A model generated the notes under the pieces. The model was given only the letters and a program-made list of their open reading frames with translations, was not told the origin of the DNA and ran no database searches. Shown in pieces: positions 11,294 to 20,284 of a DNA stretch of 64,000 bases (its first letter is position 1; each line of letters starts with the position of its first letter). A program made the position numbers and the translations under genes. This DNA is from Actinomycetota bacterium (GTDB lineage: Bacteria; Actinomycetota; Acidimicrobiia; Acidimicrobiales; Ilumatobacteraceae): assembly GCA_016700055.1 (NCBI GenBank), contig CP064997.1, forward strand, positions 2,790,001 to 2,854,000, given 5' to 3'.

Positions 11294-12125
11294 GCACGTG
11301 GCCGCTCCTCGCCTGACTGGCGAGTGTGGCGACCGAGCTCGCCGCGGTGCACATGTAGAGGGTCTTGCCGTCGGGGCCGCCCAGCATGCACGCGAAGCAC
11401 GGTTGGTCGGTGACGATCACCTCGAGCACCTCGCCGCCCTCGGCGACCAGCACGCATTCGGGCGCGAGTGGGTTGGCGACCCACACGTTGCCGTTGGCGT
11501 CGAGGCAGATGCCGTCGGGCACGCGGGTGTCGAGATCGGCCCAGACCCTTCGGTTGGACAGCGAGCCGTCGGTGGCGATGTCGAACGCCGTCAGCCGGAA
11601 GCCGAGCGTCTCGGCGAGGATCATCGTCGACCCGTCGGGGGTGATCACCATCCCGTTCGGGAAGTGAAGGTCGGTGGCAGCGACGTGGACGGAGCCGTCG
11701 GGGTCGACACGGGCGAGCGCCGCGGTGGCGTGATCGGCGATGACGTGCTCGACGCCCTTCGTGGTCATCGCCTCGTCGAGATCGAAGCCGAAGTTGCCGA
11801 CATAGGCACGACCCGAGCCGTCGACGACCATGTCGTTCGTGTGGAATGTGGCAACGCCCGAGAGGTCGGCGTGCTCGACGGGGCCTTCGGCCTCGATCCG
11901 CAGCAGCCGCCGGTCGGTCATGCTGACGAGCAGCAGGTGGCCGTCGGGCAACCACCCGAGGCCGGAGGGCATGCCGGGCACCTCGACCATCACCTCGACG
12001 TGGCCGTGCTCGTCGATGGTCTTCACGGCATGGTCGTAGAAGTCCGACAACCACAGCTTGCCGTCGTGCCAGCGAGGACCCTCGCCGAAGTAGAGGCCGT
12101 CGGTCAGCAGCGTCGCCTCGGGCAT
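11253..12125 (-). CDS. SMP-30/gluconolactonase/LRE-family protein
   Basis: A 290-residue six-bladed beta-propeller of the SMP-30 family. Metal-site residues are likely the Glu in YFGEGPRW, the Asn in LHFPNGMVI and the Asp in CLDANGNVWVA. Members hydrolyse sugar lactones or related esters using a divalent metal; the substrate is not evident. The start at 12125 is chosen for GGAAGGA 8 bases upstream and the fit to the first blade; an in-frame ATG at 12176 would add 17 unconserved residues. Confidence 0.82.
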   Translation of the reverse strand: MPEATLLTDGLYFGEGPRWHDGKLWLSDFYDHAVKTIDEHGHVEVMVEVPGMPSGLGWLPDGHLLLVSMTDRRLLRIEAEGPVEHADLSGVATFHTNDMVVDGSGRAYVGNFGFDLDEAMTTKGVEHVIADHATAALARVDPDGSVHVAATDLHFPNGMVITPDGSTMILAETLGFRLTAFDIATDGSLSNRRVWADLDTRVPDGICLDANGNVWVANPLAPECVLVAEGGEVLEVIVTDQPCFACMLGGPDGKTLYMCTAASSVATLASQARSGHVLTARVAVGHAGLP

Positions 12126-12226
12126 TTGCCACGTCCTTCCCGCGGGTCTCCCACGCTCGGATACGCGGGGAAACATAGGCGATCGCCACGCGGGGCGACG
12201 TCATCGCCCCGCGGCGGATACGGGTC

Positions 12227-13147
12227 CTAGCCGAGCCCGAGCGTGGCGCTGAAGCGCTCCAGGGCGTCGATGTCGAACGGCGGCCGCAGCGCGAGGTTGA
12301 TCTGCCCGGCGCCGGCGTCGACGTAGCCGGCGATGCGCTCGAGCACCTCGTCGTCGGAGCCGGTCAGCACCCCGCCCCTCACCACGTCGGCGAGCAGGCC
12401 GAACTGGCGCTGCAGGCTCTCCTCGGTCCAGGCGATCCCGACGTTGACGCTGCGGCGGATCTCGCCCGGGTCGCGCCCGACGTCGGCGCAGTGGCGGTCG
12501 AGCACCTCGTTCTTCGCCGCGAACTGCTCCGGGCTGACGAAGGGCACGTTCCACCCGTCGGCGAAGCGGGCGGCGATGCGTAGCGTCCGCTTCTCGCCCG
12601 TGCCGCCCACCCAGATGGGCAGTGCGGCCTGCACCGGGCGAGGCTCGTTGCGGGCCTCGCGCATGGTGAACCACTCACCGGCGAACGAGGTGGTCTCGTC
12701 GCGGAGCAGCCCGCGCACGCACTCCGCGGCCTCTTCCAGCTGGTCCATCCGCGTCTTCACCGTCGGGAAGTCGATCCCGTAGGCGTTGTACTCGACCTCG
12801 GCCCAGCCGGCGCCGAGCCCGAGGTCGGCGCGGCCCCCCGACAGGTGGTCGATCGTCGTGATCAGCTTGGCCAGTACGGCTGGATGGCGGTAGCCGATCG
12901 AGTAGACGAGCGAGCCGACGCGCACCCGGGATGTCTCGCAGGCGAGCGCCGCGTGGAGCGCGACGGCCTCGAAGCACGTCGCGTCGTCGGGCCTGCCGGT
13001 GGCTCCGTAGAAGTGGTCCCAGATCGATATCCAGCCGAAGCCGAGGTCCTCCGCCTTGCGCCAGACGGCGCGCAGGTCGTCGATGGTGCAGTGCTGCGGG
13101 CCGGTGTGCACACCGAACGTCGTCGAGGAGAAGCGGGCGGACGCCAT
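12227..13147 (-). CDS. LLM-class F420-dependent oxidoreductase
   Basis: A 306-residue TIM-barrel protein of the luciferase-like monooxygenase family. Typical elements are DLGFGWISIWDHFY, the strand RVRVGSLVYSIGYRHPAVLAK, DHLSGGRADLGLGAGW and LPIWVGGTGEKRTLRIAARFADGWN. In actinobacteria this subgroup mostly uses coenzyme F420 for hydride transfer. The substrate is unknown. It is divergent from the alpha/beta hydrolase gene. The minus-strand TACGTT box lies 8 bases before the start. Confidence 0.88.
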   Translation of the reverse strand: MASARFSSTTFGVHTGPQHCTIDDLRAVWRKAEDLGFGWISIWDHFYGATGRPDDATCFEAVALHAALACETSRVRVGSLVYSIGYRHPAVLAKLITTIDHLSGGRADLGLGAGWAEVEYNAYGIDFPTVKTRMDQLEEAAECVRGLLRDETTSFAGEWFTMREARNEPRPVQAALPIWVGGTGEKRTLRIAARFADGWNVPFVSPEQFAAKNEVLDRHCADVGRDPGEIRRSVNVGIAWTEESLQRQFGLLADVVRGGVLTGSDDEVLERIAGYVDAGAGQINLALRPPFDIDALERFSATLGLG

Positions 13148-13155
13148 GGGGCCCG

Positions 13156-13161
13156 AACGTA
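13156..13161 (-). promoter_or_regulatory. -10 box of LLM oxidoreductase gene (TACGTT)
   Basis: Minus-strand TACGTT ends 8 bases before ATG 13147; no Shine-Dalgarno sequence. Predicted leaderless promoter. Confidence 0.45.
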
Positions 13162-13216
13162 GCCGAGGAGTGGCTCCGGGTTGACCGGCGAGGCGGGACC
13201 CGGTGAGACTCGCCCG

Positions 13217-14107
13217 ATGCCTCGCGCCACGCTGAACGGGGGGATCGAGCTCGAGTACGACGTCGTCGGCTCGGCCGATGGGACCCCACTGCTCCTAGTG
13301 ATGGGCTTCACCGCCCAACTCATCGCCTGGCAGGACGGGTTCTGCGAACAGCTCGCCAAACACGGCTTCCGCGTGATCCGCTTCGACAACCGTGACTGCG
13401 GGCTGTCCACCAAGTTCGACGGCGTGTCGGTCGACATCGGGCTCGTGCTCGAAGCCGCGCTCGGCGGCCAGCCGGACAAGCTCCCGCAACTGCCGTACAC
13501 GCTCTCGGACATGGCCGCCGACGCGGTCGGCCTGCTCGACCACCTCGGGATCGACCGCGCGCACATCGCCGGCGCGTCGATGGGCGGGATGATCGTCCAG
13601 CAGATGGCGATCGAGCACCCGACGCGAGTGCGTTCGATGACTTCGATCATGTCGACGACCGGCGAGCCCGGTTTCGGGTCGCCCATGCCAGAGGCCGCTC
13701 AGGTGCTGCTCGCTCCGCCACCCGAGGGCCGTGACGACTACGTCGAATCGAGCGTCAAGTACTCGGTGTGGCAGTCGAAGCGGTGGTTCGACCCGGTCGA
13801 GGTGAAGGCCCTCGCCGCGCGCAGCTACGACCGCTCCTTCTACCCGGAGGGCGCCCAGCGCCAGCTGGGGGCGATCTACGCGACCGGCAGCCGCGCCGCC
13901 GGTCTGGCCAAGCTCGAGGTGCCGACGCTCGTCATCCACGGCCGCGACGACACCCTCATCGCGCCCTCCGGCGGCGAACGCACCGCCGAGCTGGTGCCGC
14001 GGTCCTCGTTGCTGATGCTCGCCGACATGGGCCACGACATCCCCCAGCCACTGTGGCCGACGGTCACCGGCGCCATCGCAGCACACGCGAAGCTCGCCGA
14101 CGCCTGA
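13217..14107 (+). CDS. Alpha/beta hydrolase
   Basis: A 296-residue alpha/beta-hydrolase-fold enzyme. The oxyanion strand is LLLVMGFTAQLIAW, the nucleophile elbow GASMGGM (Ser near residue 120), the acid Asp in HGRDDTLIAPSGG and the base His in DMGHDIPQ. The family covers esterases, lipases and lactonases; the substrate cannot be assigned. The start at 13217 begins MPRATLNGGIELEYDVVG, the usual first strand. It is followed after 42 bases by the CoA-transferase gene. Confidence 0.85.
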   Translation: MPRATLNGGIELEYDVVGSADGTPLLLVMGFTAQLIAWQDGFCEQLAKHGFRVIRFDNRDCGLSTKFDGVSVDIGLVLEAALGGQPDKLPQLPYTLSDMAADAVGLLDHLGIDRAHIAGASMGGMIVQQMAIEHPTRVRSMTSIMSTTGEPGFGSPMPEAAQVLLAPPPEGRDDYVESSVKYSVWQSKRWFDPVEVKALAARSYDRSFYPEGAQRQLGAIYATGSRAAGLAKLEVPTLVIHGRDDTLIAPSGGERTAELVPRSSLLMLADMGHDIPQPLWPTVTGAIAAHAKLADA

Positions 14108-14149
14108 TTGCTGCGCCGCAGCTACGAACCCGACCGAGGAGAACGAGAC

Positions 14150-15307
14150 ATGCCCGGACCGCTGAGCGGCTACCGAGTGATCGAGATGGCGGGCATCGGC
14201 CCCGGGCCGTTCGCGGCGATGATGCTCGCCGACATGGGCGCCGAGGTGATCCGCGTCGAGCGCACCCAGGCGGTGCGCGGCCCGGCACCGGATACGCCGG
14301 GCTTCGACGTGATGCAGCGCGGCCGGCGCAACATCGCGCTCGATCTGAAGCATCCTGACGGGGTCGCCACCCTGTTGCGGCTGGTCGAGTCTGCCGACGC
14401 CCTGATCGAGGGCTTCCGCCCCGGCGTGATGGAACGCCTCGGCGTCGGTCCGAACGACTGTCTCGGGCGCAATCCGAAGCTTGTCTACGGGCGGATGACG
14501 GGCTGGGGCCAGAGCGGGATGTACGCGCACGCGGCCGGCCACGACATCAACTACATCTCTCTCGCGGGTGCCCTCGCCCACTTCGCGAGGGCCGGTGAGG
14601 CTCCGGTACCGCCGCTCAACATGGTCGGCGATTTCGGTGGTGGCGGCATGTTCCTCGCCTACGGAGTGGTGTGCGCGCTGCTCGAGGCGGGGCGCAGCGG
14701 GCAGGGGCAGGTGGTCGACACGGCGATGGTCGACGGCGCCGCCGTGCTGATGACCATGTTCTGGGCGTTCAAGTCGTTCGGCCTGTTCGACGAGAACGCC
14801 CCGGGCACCAACCTGCTCGACACCGGCGCCCACTTCTACGACGTCTACCGCTGTGCCGACGGCCGCTACATCTCGCTCGGTTCGATCGAGCCCCAGTTCT
14901 ACGCTGAGCTGCTGCGCCTGACCGGCCTCGACGCCGACCCGGCGTTCGCGAAGCAGATGGACAAGGCGGCCTGGCCGCAGCTGAAGGTGCGGATGGCCGA
15001 GTTGTTCGCGCAGAAGTCGTGCGACGAATGGTGCGCGATCATGGAAGCGACCGACGTGTGCTTCGCCCCGGTGCTGACGATGAGCGAGGCCGCCGCCCAT
15101 CCGCACAACGTCGAGCGCGAGACGTTCGTCGAGATCGGGGGCGTCACTCAGCCCCGCCCGGCACCCCGGTTCAGCCGTACCGCTGCCGAGGTGTCGAGCC
15201 CGCCGGCGCACCCCGGCCAGCACACGCGCGAGGTGCTGGTCGACTGGGGGCTGACCGACGCCGAGGTGACGGCGCTGGTCGAAGCCGGCGCGGTCAAGGA
15301 CGCCTGA
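14150..15307 (+). CDS. CaiB/BaiF CoA-transferase family protein (alpha-methylacyl-CoA racemase type)
   Basis: A 385-residue protein. It begins GPLSGYRVIEMAGIGPGPFAAMMLADMGAEVIRVER, the typical family III start, and holds the catalytic Asp in QVVDTAMVDGA and the GGGGMFLAYG loop. It resembles alpha-methylacyl-CoA racemases, which epimerise 2-methyl-branched acyl-CoAs in branched fatty acid or sterol side-chain breakdown; a CoA-transferase role is the alternative. The ATG at 14150 has GAGGAG 8 bases upstream and is preferred to a TTG at 14108. It is followed by the LmbE gene after 7 bases. Confidence 0.87.
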   Translation: MPGPLSGYRVIEMAGIGPGPFAAMMLADMGAEVIRVERTQAVRGPAPDTPGFDVMQRGRRNIALDLKHPDGVATLLRLVESADALIEGFRPGVMERLGVGPNDCLGRNPKLVYGRMTGWGQSGMYAHAAGHDINYISLAGALAHFARAGEAPVPPLNMVGDFGGGGMFLAYGVVCALLEAGRSGQGQVVDTAMVDGAAVLMTMFWAFKSFGLFDENAPGTNLLDTGAHFYDVYRCADGRYISLGSIEPQFYAELLRLTGLDADPAFAKQMDKAAWPQLKVRMAELFAQKSCDEWCAIMEATDVCFAPVLTMSEAAAHPHNVERETFVEIGGVTQPRPAPRFSRTAAEVSSPPAHPGQHTREVLVDWGLTDAEVTALVEAGAVKDA

Positions 15308-15314
15308 AGCGCCG

Positions 15315-16127
15315 ATGGGCACCCTCGTCTGCTTCCACGCCCACCCCGACGACGAGTCGATCCAGACGGGCGGCACGATCGCGCGGGCCGCGGCGCAGGG
15401 TTGCCGGGTGGTGCTGGTGGTGGCCACCGACGGCGAGCACGGCGAGGTTCCCGACGACCTCGGTCCGGCCGAGACCCTCGTCGAGCGCCGGTGTGCCGAG
15501 ACGATGTGCTCAGCGGCCGAGCTCGGGGTGGCGCGAGTCGTGTGGCTCGGCTACGGCGACAGCGGCATGACCGGGTGGGACCAGAACGAGCACCCGGGCA
15601 GCTTCCTGCAGGCACCGGTCGAGGAGGCCGCGGCCCGGTTGGCGGAGGTCTTGCGTGAGGAGTCCGCCGACGTGCTGACGATCTACGACTGGCACGGCGG
15701 TTACGGCCATCCGGACCACATCCAGGTGCATCGCGTCGGGCGGCGCGCGGCAGAACTGGCCGGCACACCGCGGGTGCTCGAAGCGACGATGAACCGCACC
15801 CGGGTCGCCGAGATGTTCCTCGCCGCCCGTGAGACCGGCACCGCCTTCCCAGAGATCGAGGGCGAGGACGAGTGGGACCCCGAGGGACCGGCCGACGACG
15901 GCAACCCGTTCGGCACGCCCCAGCACGAGATCACCCTCGCCGTCGACGTGACCGCGTTCGTGGCGCAGAAGCGGGCCTCGATGGCCTGTCACCGCAGCCA
16001 GATCACCGACACCAGCTTCTTCCTGCAGATGCCCGACGAGATCTTCGCCGGCGCTTTCGGGACGGAGTGGTACATCGAGCCCGGCGTCGAGGCGGACGGA
16101 CCCCGGGCCGGCTGGATCTTCGGCTGA
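15315..16127 (+). CDS. LmbE/PIG-L zinc deacetylase (Mca/MshB family)
   Basis: A 270-residue enzyme. The zinc site is given by the N-terminal AHPDDE motif and by HPDH further on (GGYGHPDHIQVHRVGRRAAEL). The family removes acyl groups from N-acetylglucosaminyl compounds; in actinobacteria the main members are MshB (mycothiol synthesis) and Mca (mycothiol S-conjugate amidase). The long C-terminal part with HRSQITDTSFFLQMPDE recalls these, but which of them it is cannot be fixed from sequence alone. It lies 7 bases after the CoA-transferase gene and 10 before the phosphatase, so the three are likely one operon. Confidence 0.83.
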   Translation: MGTLVCFHAHPDDESIQTGGTIARAAAQGCRVVLVVATDGEHGEVPDDLGPAETLVERRCAETMCSAAELGVARVVWLGYGDSGMTGWDQNEHPGSFLQAPVEEAAARLAEVLREESADVLTIYDWHGGYGHPDHIQVHRVGRRAAELAGTPRVLEATMNRTRVAEMFLAARETGTAFPEIEGEDEWDPEGPADDGNPFGTPQHEITLAVDVTAFVAQKRASMACHRSQITDTSFFLQMPDEIFAGAFGTEWYIEPGVEADGPRAGWIFG

Positions 16128-16137
16128 CGAGCACGCT

Positions 16138-16689
16138 GTGACCCGCCTCTACCTCGTCCGCCACGGTCGGGCCGCCGCCGGATGGGACTCGGACCCCGAC
16201 CCGCCGCTCGACGACCTCGGCCGGGTCCAGGCCGGGGAGGCCTGCGACACCCTGAGCCCGCTCGGTCCGCTCGCGGTGATCACCAGCCCGCTGCGGCGAT
16301 GCCAAGAGACCGCCGCCCCGCTCGCGCACGCCTGGACGACGCCCGCCGTCGTCGACGACGCGGTCGCCGAGATCCCCTCGCCGGAGGGGGTGGCGATGGC
16401 CGAACGGGTGGTATGGCTGCAGGCGGCGATGGCGGGCACCTGGCAGGCGCTCGGGCCGCGCTACACGCACTTCCGCGACGGTGTTCTGCGCCGGCTGCTC
16501 GCGTGCGCAGCCGACACCGTCGTCTTCTCCCACTTCGTCGCGATCAACGCCGCGATCGGTGCCGCGCTCGGCGACGACCGGCTCGTGATCAAGCGCCTCG
16601 ACAACTGCTCGATCACCGTCGTCGACGTGGTCGGGCCCGAGCTGGTGCTCGTCGAGCCCGGCCGGGAAGCCGACACCTTGATCCGCTGA
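16138..16689 (+). CDS. Histidine phosphatase family protein
   Basis: A 183-residue phosphoglycerate-mutase-like protein. The phosphate-accepting His is in LVRHGRA near the N-terminus, the partner Arg in SPLRRCQETAAPLA, and the second catalytic His in VVFSHFVAINAAIG. The substrate is unknown (sugar phosphates, nucleotides or phosphoproteins in relatives). GTG start 10 bases after the LmbE gene. Confidence 0.85.
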   Translation: MTRLYLVRHGRAAAGWDSDPDPPLDDLGRVQAGEACDTLSPLGPLAVITSPLRRCQETAAPLAHAWTTPAVVDDAVAEIPSPEGVAMAERVVWLQAAMAGTWQALGPRYTHFRDGVLRRLLACAADTVVFSHFVAINAAIGAALGDDRLVIKRLDNCSITVVDVVGPELVLVEPGREADTLIR

Positions 16690-16694
16690 CGGGC

Positions 16695-16700
16695 CACAAT
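16695..16700 (+). promoter_or_regulatory. -10 box of lipoprotein gene (CACAAT)
   Basis: CACAAT ends 6 bases before the ATG at 16707, with no ribosome binding site; weaker match than the TANNNT boxes. Confidence 0.35.
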
Positions 16701-16706
16701 GGGGCC

Positions 16707-17462
16707 ATGTCCCGCTCTGCCAAGGCCGTCGCGCTCGCTGCACTATCGGCGGTGACCCTCCTCGCCGTCTCGGCCTGCGGGGGCGACGACTCGACCGGAG
16801 ACAGCACACTCGCCCCCGAGCCACCTACGTCGGCGGCGCCGCAGACGACCCTGCCGACGAGTACGACCGGCTCGCCGACGACGACCTCCACGTCGAGCTC
16901 CACGTCCACGTCCACCACCTCGACGTCGTCGACCACCACCGTCGCCCCGACGACGACCACGGCCGCTCCCGGCGCGGCGCTCACGTTGTCGGCCACAGGG
17001 ATCGGCGACGCCGCGTTCGGTGTCGACCCCGAGCCGGTCATCGAGTACATGACCGGCGTCCTCGGCCCGCCCACCGCGGACAGCGGCTGGATCGACCCGT
17101 TCAGCCCGTTCGGCACCTGCCCCGGCACGACCGTGAGGGGCGTGAACTGGAACGAGCTGCTGCTGCTGTTCGGCGACGAGAGCGAGGAGTCCTCGGGCGG
17201 CCGGCTGCACTTCTTCGCGTACGTCTACGGACCGCCGCTCGGCGCCACGCCCGTTCCCGACGGCCTCGTCACTGCGGAAGGCATCGGACTCGGCTCGTCG
17301 GTGGAGCAGCTCCAGGCCGCGGTTCCTGGCGTCCAGCTCTTCGCCGACGACGTGTTCGGGTCGGGCTTCATCATCGAGGAGCGCCTCAGCGGCAACCTCA
17401 CCAACACGACACCGACGGGCGTCGTCACCTCCGTCTTCGGCGGCATCGGTTGCGGGGAATGA
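16707..17462 (+). CDS. Lipoprotein with Thr/Ser-rich linker
   Basis: A 251-residue exported protein. The signal ends in LLAVSAC (lipid-modified Cys near residue 23). Residues about 45-92 are almost only Thr, Ser, Pro and Ala, a surface stalk. The C-terminal 150 residues form a globular domain (LSATGIGDAAFG...VIEYMTGVLGPPTADSGW) that I do not recognise with certainty. The stalk suggests display at the cell surface. It follows the histidine phosphatase gene by 17 bases but probably has its own promoter. Confidence 0.78.
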   Translation: MSRSAKAVALAALSAVTLLAVSACGGDDSTGDSTLAPEPPTSAAPQTTLPTSTTGSPTTTSTSSSTSTSTTSTSSTTTVAPTTTTAAPGAALTLSATGIGDAAFGVDPEPVIEYMTGVLGPPTADSGWIDPFSPFGTCPGTTVRGVNWNELLLLFGDESEESSGGRLHFFAYVYGPPLGATPVPDGLVTAEGIGLGSSVEQLQAAVPGVQLFADDVFGSGFIIEERLSGNLTNTTPTGVVTSVFGGIGCGE

Positions 17463-17486
17463 CCGCCCGGTAGGCTCGCCGCGCTC

Positions 17487-17861
17487 ATGTCCGCGCTGGC
17501 AATGCTCGATCTTCACTCGTCGTGGGCGTGGTTCGTCGTCATCTCCAACGGCCTCGCCGGGCTGTGGGCGCTGGCCGCCCACCGCTTCCGCTCGCTGCGC
17601 AGCCGAGCCCTGTGGTGGTTCACGCTCGTCGCCGAGCTCACGATCCTCGTGCAGGTGGTGCTCGGCGTGCTGCTCGTCAACCGGTACAAGCTGCAGTTCC
17701 CCGAGTTCCACGCGTTCTACGGGTTCGTGGGCATCATCGCCGCGGCGATCATCTACAGCTACCGCAACCAGATGCAGCACCGCCTGTACCTGTTGTACGG
17801 GTTCGGCGGACTGTTCTTGATGGGCCTTGGCATACGGGCGATGCTCGTCGGCCAGGCCTGA
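17487..17861 (+). CDS. Small integral membrane protein
   Basis: A 124-residue protein with four predicted hydrophobic segments (about residues 12-30, 42-62, 73-90 and 99-120) joined by short basic loops. No known domain or catalytic motif is seen. TAGGCT lies 10 bases upstream of the ATG. It converges on pckG. Confidence 0.72.
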   Translation: MSALAMLDLHSSWAWFVVISNGLAGLWALAAHRFRSLRSRALWWFTLVAELTILVQVVLGVLLVNRYKLQFPEFHAFYGFVGIIAAAIIYSYRNQMQHRLYLLYGFGGLFLMGLGIRAMLVGQA

Positions 17862-17863
17862 AG

Positions 17864-17880
17864 GCCCCGGCGGGGCTGTT
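17864..17880. terminator. Hairpin between convergent genes
   Basis: GCCCC-GGC-GGGGC followed by TGTT lies just past the membrane gene's stop and touches the pckG stop. A short GC stem with a weak T tail: plausible bidirectional terminator. Confidence 0.4.
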
Positions 17881-19670
17881 CAGCCGAGCTTGGTCTCGAG
17901 GGTGTCGAGGGCGACACCGAGCTGCGCGGGGACCTTGCCGCCGAACTGGGCGTAGTGCGCGCGCACCTGGGGGATGGCGTCGCGCCAGCCCGCGACGTCG
18001 ACGGACAAGATCGCGTCGAGGTCGGCAGGGTCGACGTCGAGTCCCTCGGTGTCGAGCGAATCCCTGGTCGGCAAATACCCGATCGGGGTGTCGACGCAAT
18101 CGGCTTCGCCGTCGACACGCTCGAAGACCCACTTCAGCACGCGGCTGTTCTCGCCGAAGCCCGGCCACAGGAAGCGGCCGTCGTCGTCGCGCCGGAACCA
18201 GTTGACGAAGAACAGCTTGGGCAGCTTGGCGGCGTCGGTCGCCTTGCCGATCGTCAGCCAGTGGGCGAAGTAGTCGGCCATGTTGTAGCCGCAGAAGGGC
18301 AGCATCGCCATCGGGTCGAAGCGCAGCTTGCCGACCGCCCCGGCCTGCGCGGCCGTGGTCTCCGAAGCCATGATCGAGCCGAGGAACACGCCGTGCTCCC
18401 AGTCGTATGCCTGCGTGACGAGGGGCATCGTCGTGCGCCGCCGCCCGCCGAAGAGGATCGCCGAGATCGGCACGCCGGCGGGGTCTTCCCATTCGGGAGC
18501 CATCGACGGGCACTGCGCGGCCGGCGCGGTGAAGCGGGCGTTCGGGTGTGCAGCCGGTGTGTCGGCCGCGGGCGTCCACTCATTGCCGCGCCAGTCGGTG
18601 GCGCTTGCCGGCGGCGTGTCGGTCATGCCCTCCCACCACACGTCGAGGTCGGCAGTCAATGCGGTGTTGGTGTAGATGGAGTTCCCCCAGAGGGTCTTCA
18701 TCGCATTGGCGTTGGTGTCGTAGCCGGTGCCCGGGGCGACCCCGAAGAAGCCGGCCTCCGGGTTGATCGCGTAGAGGCGGCCGTCGTCTCCGAACTTCAT
18801 CCAGCAGATGTCGTCGCCCACCGTCTCGGCCTTCCAGCCCGGGATCGTCGGCACGAGCATCGCGAGGTTCGTCTTGCCGCACGCGGAGGGGAAGGCGCCG
18901 GCGATGTACTTCGCCTCGCCGGCAGGGTTGGTGAGCTTCAGGATCAACATGTGCTCGGCAAGCCAGCCGGCGTCACGGGCCATCACCGACGCGATGCGCA
19001 GCGCGAAGCACTTCTTGCCGAGCAGCGCATTGCCGCCGTATCCGGAACCGAAGCTCCAGATCTCGCGGGTCTCGGGGAAGTGCACGATGTACTTGTTGTC
19101 GGGGTTGCAGGGCCACGCGACGTCGGCCTCGCCGGGCTGCAAGGGGGCCCCGACCGAGTGGATGCAGGGCACCCAATCGCCGTCGCCGAGCACGTCGAGC
19201 GCGCCCTGACCCATCCTGGTCATGATCCGCATGCTGACCGCGACGTACGCCGAGTCGGTCAGCTGCACCCCGATGTGGGCGATCGGTGAGCCGAGCGGGC
19301 CCATCGAGAACGGCACCACGTACATCGTGCGGCCGCGCATCGCGCCGGTGTAGAGGCGCTTCATCTCGTCGCGCATCTCGGCGGGGTCGCGCCAGTTGTT
19401 GTTCGGGCCGGCCTCGGCCTCGTCGACCGAGCAGATGTACGTGCGGTCCTCGACGCGGGCGACGTCGCCGGGGTCGGAGTGCGCCCAGTAGCTGTTCGGT
19501 CGCTTGGCCTCGTCCAGCTCGGTGAACGTGCCGCCGTCGACGAGTTGCTGGGCGAGGCGGTCGTACTCGTCGGCCGAACCGTCGCACCAGTACACGTCGG
19601 TGGGTCCCAAGATGTCGGCCCAGTCGCTGACCCACTGCCGAAGGCGTTGGTTGGTGGTTGTACCGCTCAT
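17880..19670 (-). CDS. pckG: Phosphoenolpyruvate carboxykinase (GTP)
   Basis: A 596-residue enzyme of the GTP-dependent type. Characteristic stretches are DVYWCDGSADEY near the N-terminus, VVPFSMGPLGSP, the PEPCK/kinase loop FPSACGKTNLAM, GDDICWM, INPEAGFFGVAPGT and SAILFGGRRRTTMPLV. It interconverts oxaloacetate and phosphoenolpyruvate with GTP and Mn2+ for gluconeogenesis and anaplerosis, in the cytoplasm. The start at 19670 (MSGTTTNQRL) has GAAGAAGG 8 bases upstream; a longer in-frame ATG at 19706 lies upstream of that site. Confidence 0.97.
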   Translation of the reverse strand: MSGTTTNQRLRQWVSDWADILGPTDVYWCDGSADEYDRLAQQLVDGGTFTELDEAKRPNSYWAHSDPGDVARVEDRTYICSVDEAEAGPNNNWRDPAEMRDEMKRLYTGAMRGRTMYVVPFSMGPLGSPIAHIGVQLTDSAYVAVSMRIMTRMGQGALDVLGDGDWVPCIHSVGAPLQPGEADVAWPCNPDNKYIVHFPETREIWSFGSGYGGNALLGKKCFALRIASVMARDAGWLAEHMLILKLTNPAGEAKYIAGAFPSACGKTNLAMLVPTIPGWKAETVGDDICWMKFGDDGRLYAINPEAGFFGVAPGTGYDTNANAMKTLWGNSIYTNTALTADLDVWWEGMTDTPPASATDWRGNEWTPAADTPAAHPNARFTAPAAQCPSMAPEWEDPAGVPISAILFGGRRRTTMPLVTQAYDWEHGVFLGSIMASETTAAQAGAVGKLRFDPMAMLPFCGYNMADYFAHWLTIGKATDAAKLPKLFFVNWFRRDDDGRFLWPGFGENSRVLKWVFERVDGEADCVDTPIGYLPTRDSLDTEGLDVDPADLDAILSVDVAGWRDAIPQVRAHYAQFGGKVPAQLGVALDTLETKLG

Positions 19671-19724
19671 CGCTCGGACCTTCTTCCTGTGTTCGGTCGA
19701 CGCCACGCTGCGCCGACTTGGAAA

Positions 19725-19946
19725 TCAGTGACCGGGGGTCTTCATATCGACCTCGGAGCCGAGGCGCAGCCGCGTGGCGCGGCCGTCGGCGTCGATGTCG
19801 AAGATCACCCGCTGACCCTGGCGCACCATGCGGAAGATGCTGCCTGCGAGCGCGTCGGGGGCAAGCTCGTACTCGCTCAGATCGGTGTCGGTGATGACGA
19901 CCCCGATGCGGGTGCCCGGGTCGTAGGACTTGATGATCCCCTGCAT
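19725..19946 (-). CDS. Small cold-shock-like (OB-fold) protein
   Basis: A 73-residue protein. MQGIIKSYDPGTRIGVVITD and QRVIFDIDADGRATRLRLG follow the strand pattern of cold-shock domains, but the canonical RNP motifs are weak. It lies 22 bases after rpmB on the same strand, suggesting co-transcription and perhaps a role with ribosomes or RNA. The family call is by pattern only. Confidence 0.65.
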   Translation of the reverse strand: MQGIIKSYDPGTRIGVVITDTDLSEYELAPDALAGSIFRMVRQGQRVIFDIDADGRATRLRLGSEVDMKTPGH

Positions 19947-19968
19947 GGCGTCGTCGGACCCTCGCTCG

Positions 19969-20163
19969 CTAGCGGCCGGCCTTCACGATCTTGCCGGCCT
20001 TGATGCAGCCGGTGCACACGTACATCCGCTTCGGGGCGCCGCCGACGAGGGCACGCACACGCTGGATGTTCGGGTTCCAGCGACGCTTCGTGCGCCGGTG
20101 GGAGTGGGAGACGGACATGCCCCAGGACGGGTGCTTGCCGCACACTTCGCACACTGCTGCCAT
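19969..20163 (-). CDS. rpmB: 50S ribosomal protein L28 (zinc-binding form)
   Basis: A 64-residue ribosomal protein: MAAVCEVCGKHPSWGMSVSHSH, TKRRWNPNIQRVR and CTGCIKAGKIVK. Two CxxC pairs mark the zinc-binding (C+) form. GGAAAGA precedes the ATG at 20163. It is divergent from the fakA-like gene, the order seen in many Gram-positive genomes. Confidence 0.95.
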   Translation of the reverse strand: MAAVCEVCGKHPSWGMSVSHSHRRTKRRWNPNIQRVRALVGGAPKRMYVCTGCIKAGKIVKAGR

Positions 20164-20216
20164 GACGAGATCTTTCCGGGTGAGCCGTGCGGGTGGAGAT
20201 CCCGCCTGGACGACGA

Positions 20217-20222
20217 AGGCTA
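20217..20222 (-). promoter_or_regulatory. Candidate -10 box of rpmB (TAGCCT)
   Basis: Minus-strand TAGCCT lies 53 bases upstream of the rpmB start, leaving a normal leader with a ribosome binding site. Confidence 0.3.
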
Positions 20223-20271
20223 CCAGCGGACACGCCAACTACCCAAGCGTCGACGGGCGATGCATCGTCAC

Positions 20272-20277
20272 TACAGT
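20272..20277 (+). promoter_or_regulatory. -10 box of fakA-like gene (TACAGT)
   Basis: TACAGT ends 7 bases before GTG 20285. It fixes that GTG as the start, although the frame stays open for 98 codons upstream. Confidence 0.55.
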
Positions 20278-20284
20278 GCGGCCC

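Noticed and set aside
13295..15427. 710-codon open frame on the minus strand
   Set aside because: It runs antisense through the hydrolase and CoA-transferase genes, which have full catalytic motifs. It shows only composition bias.
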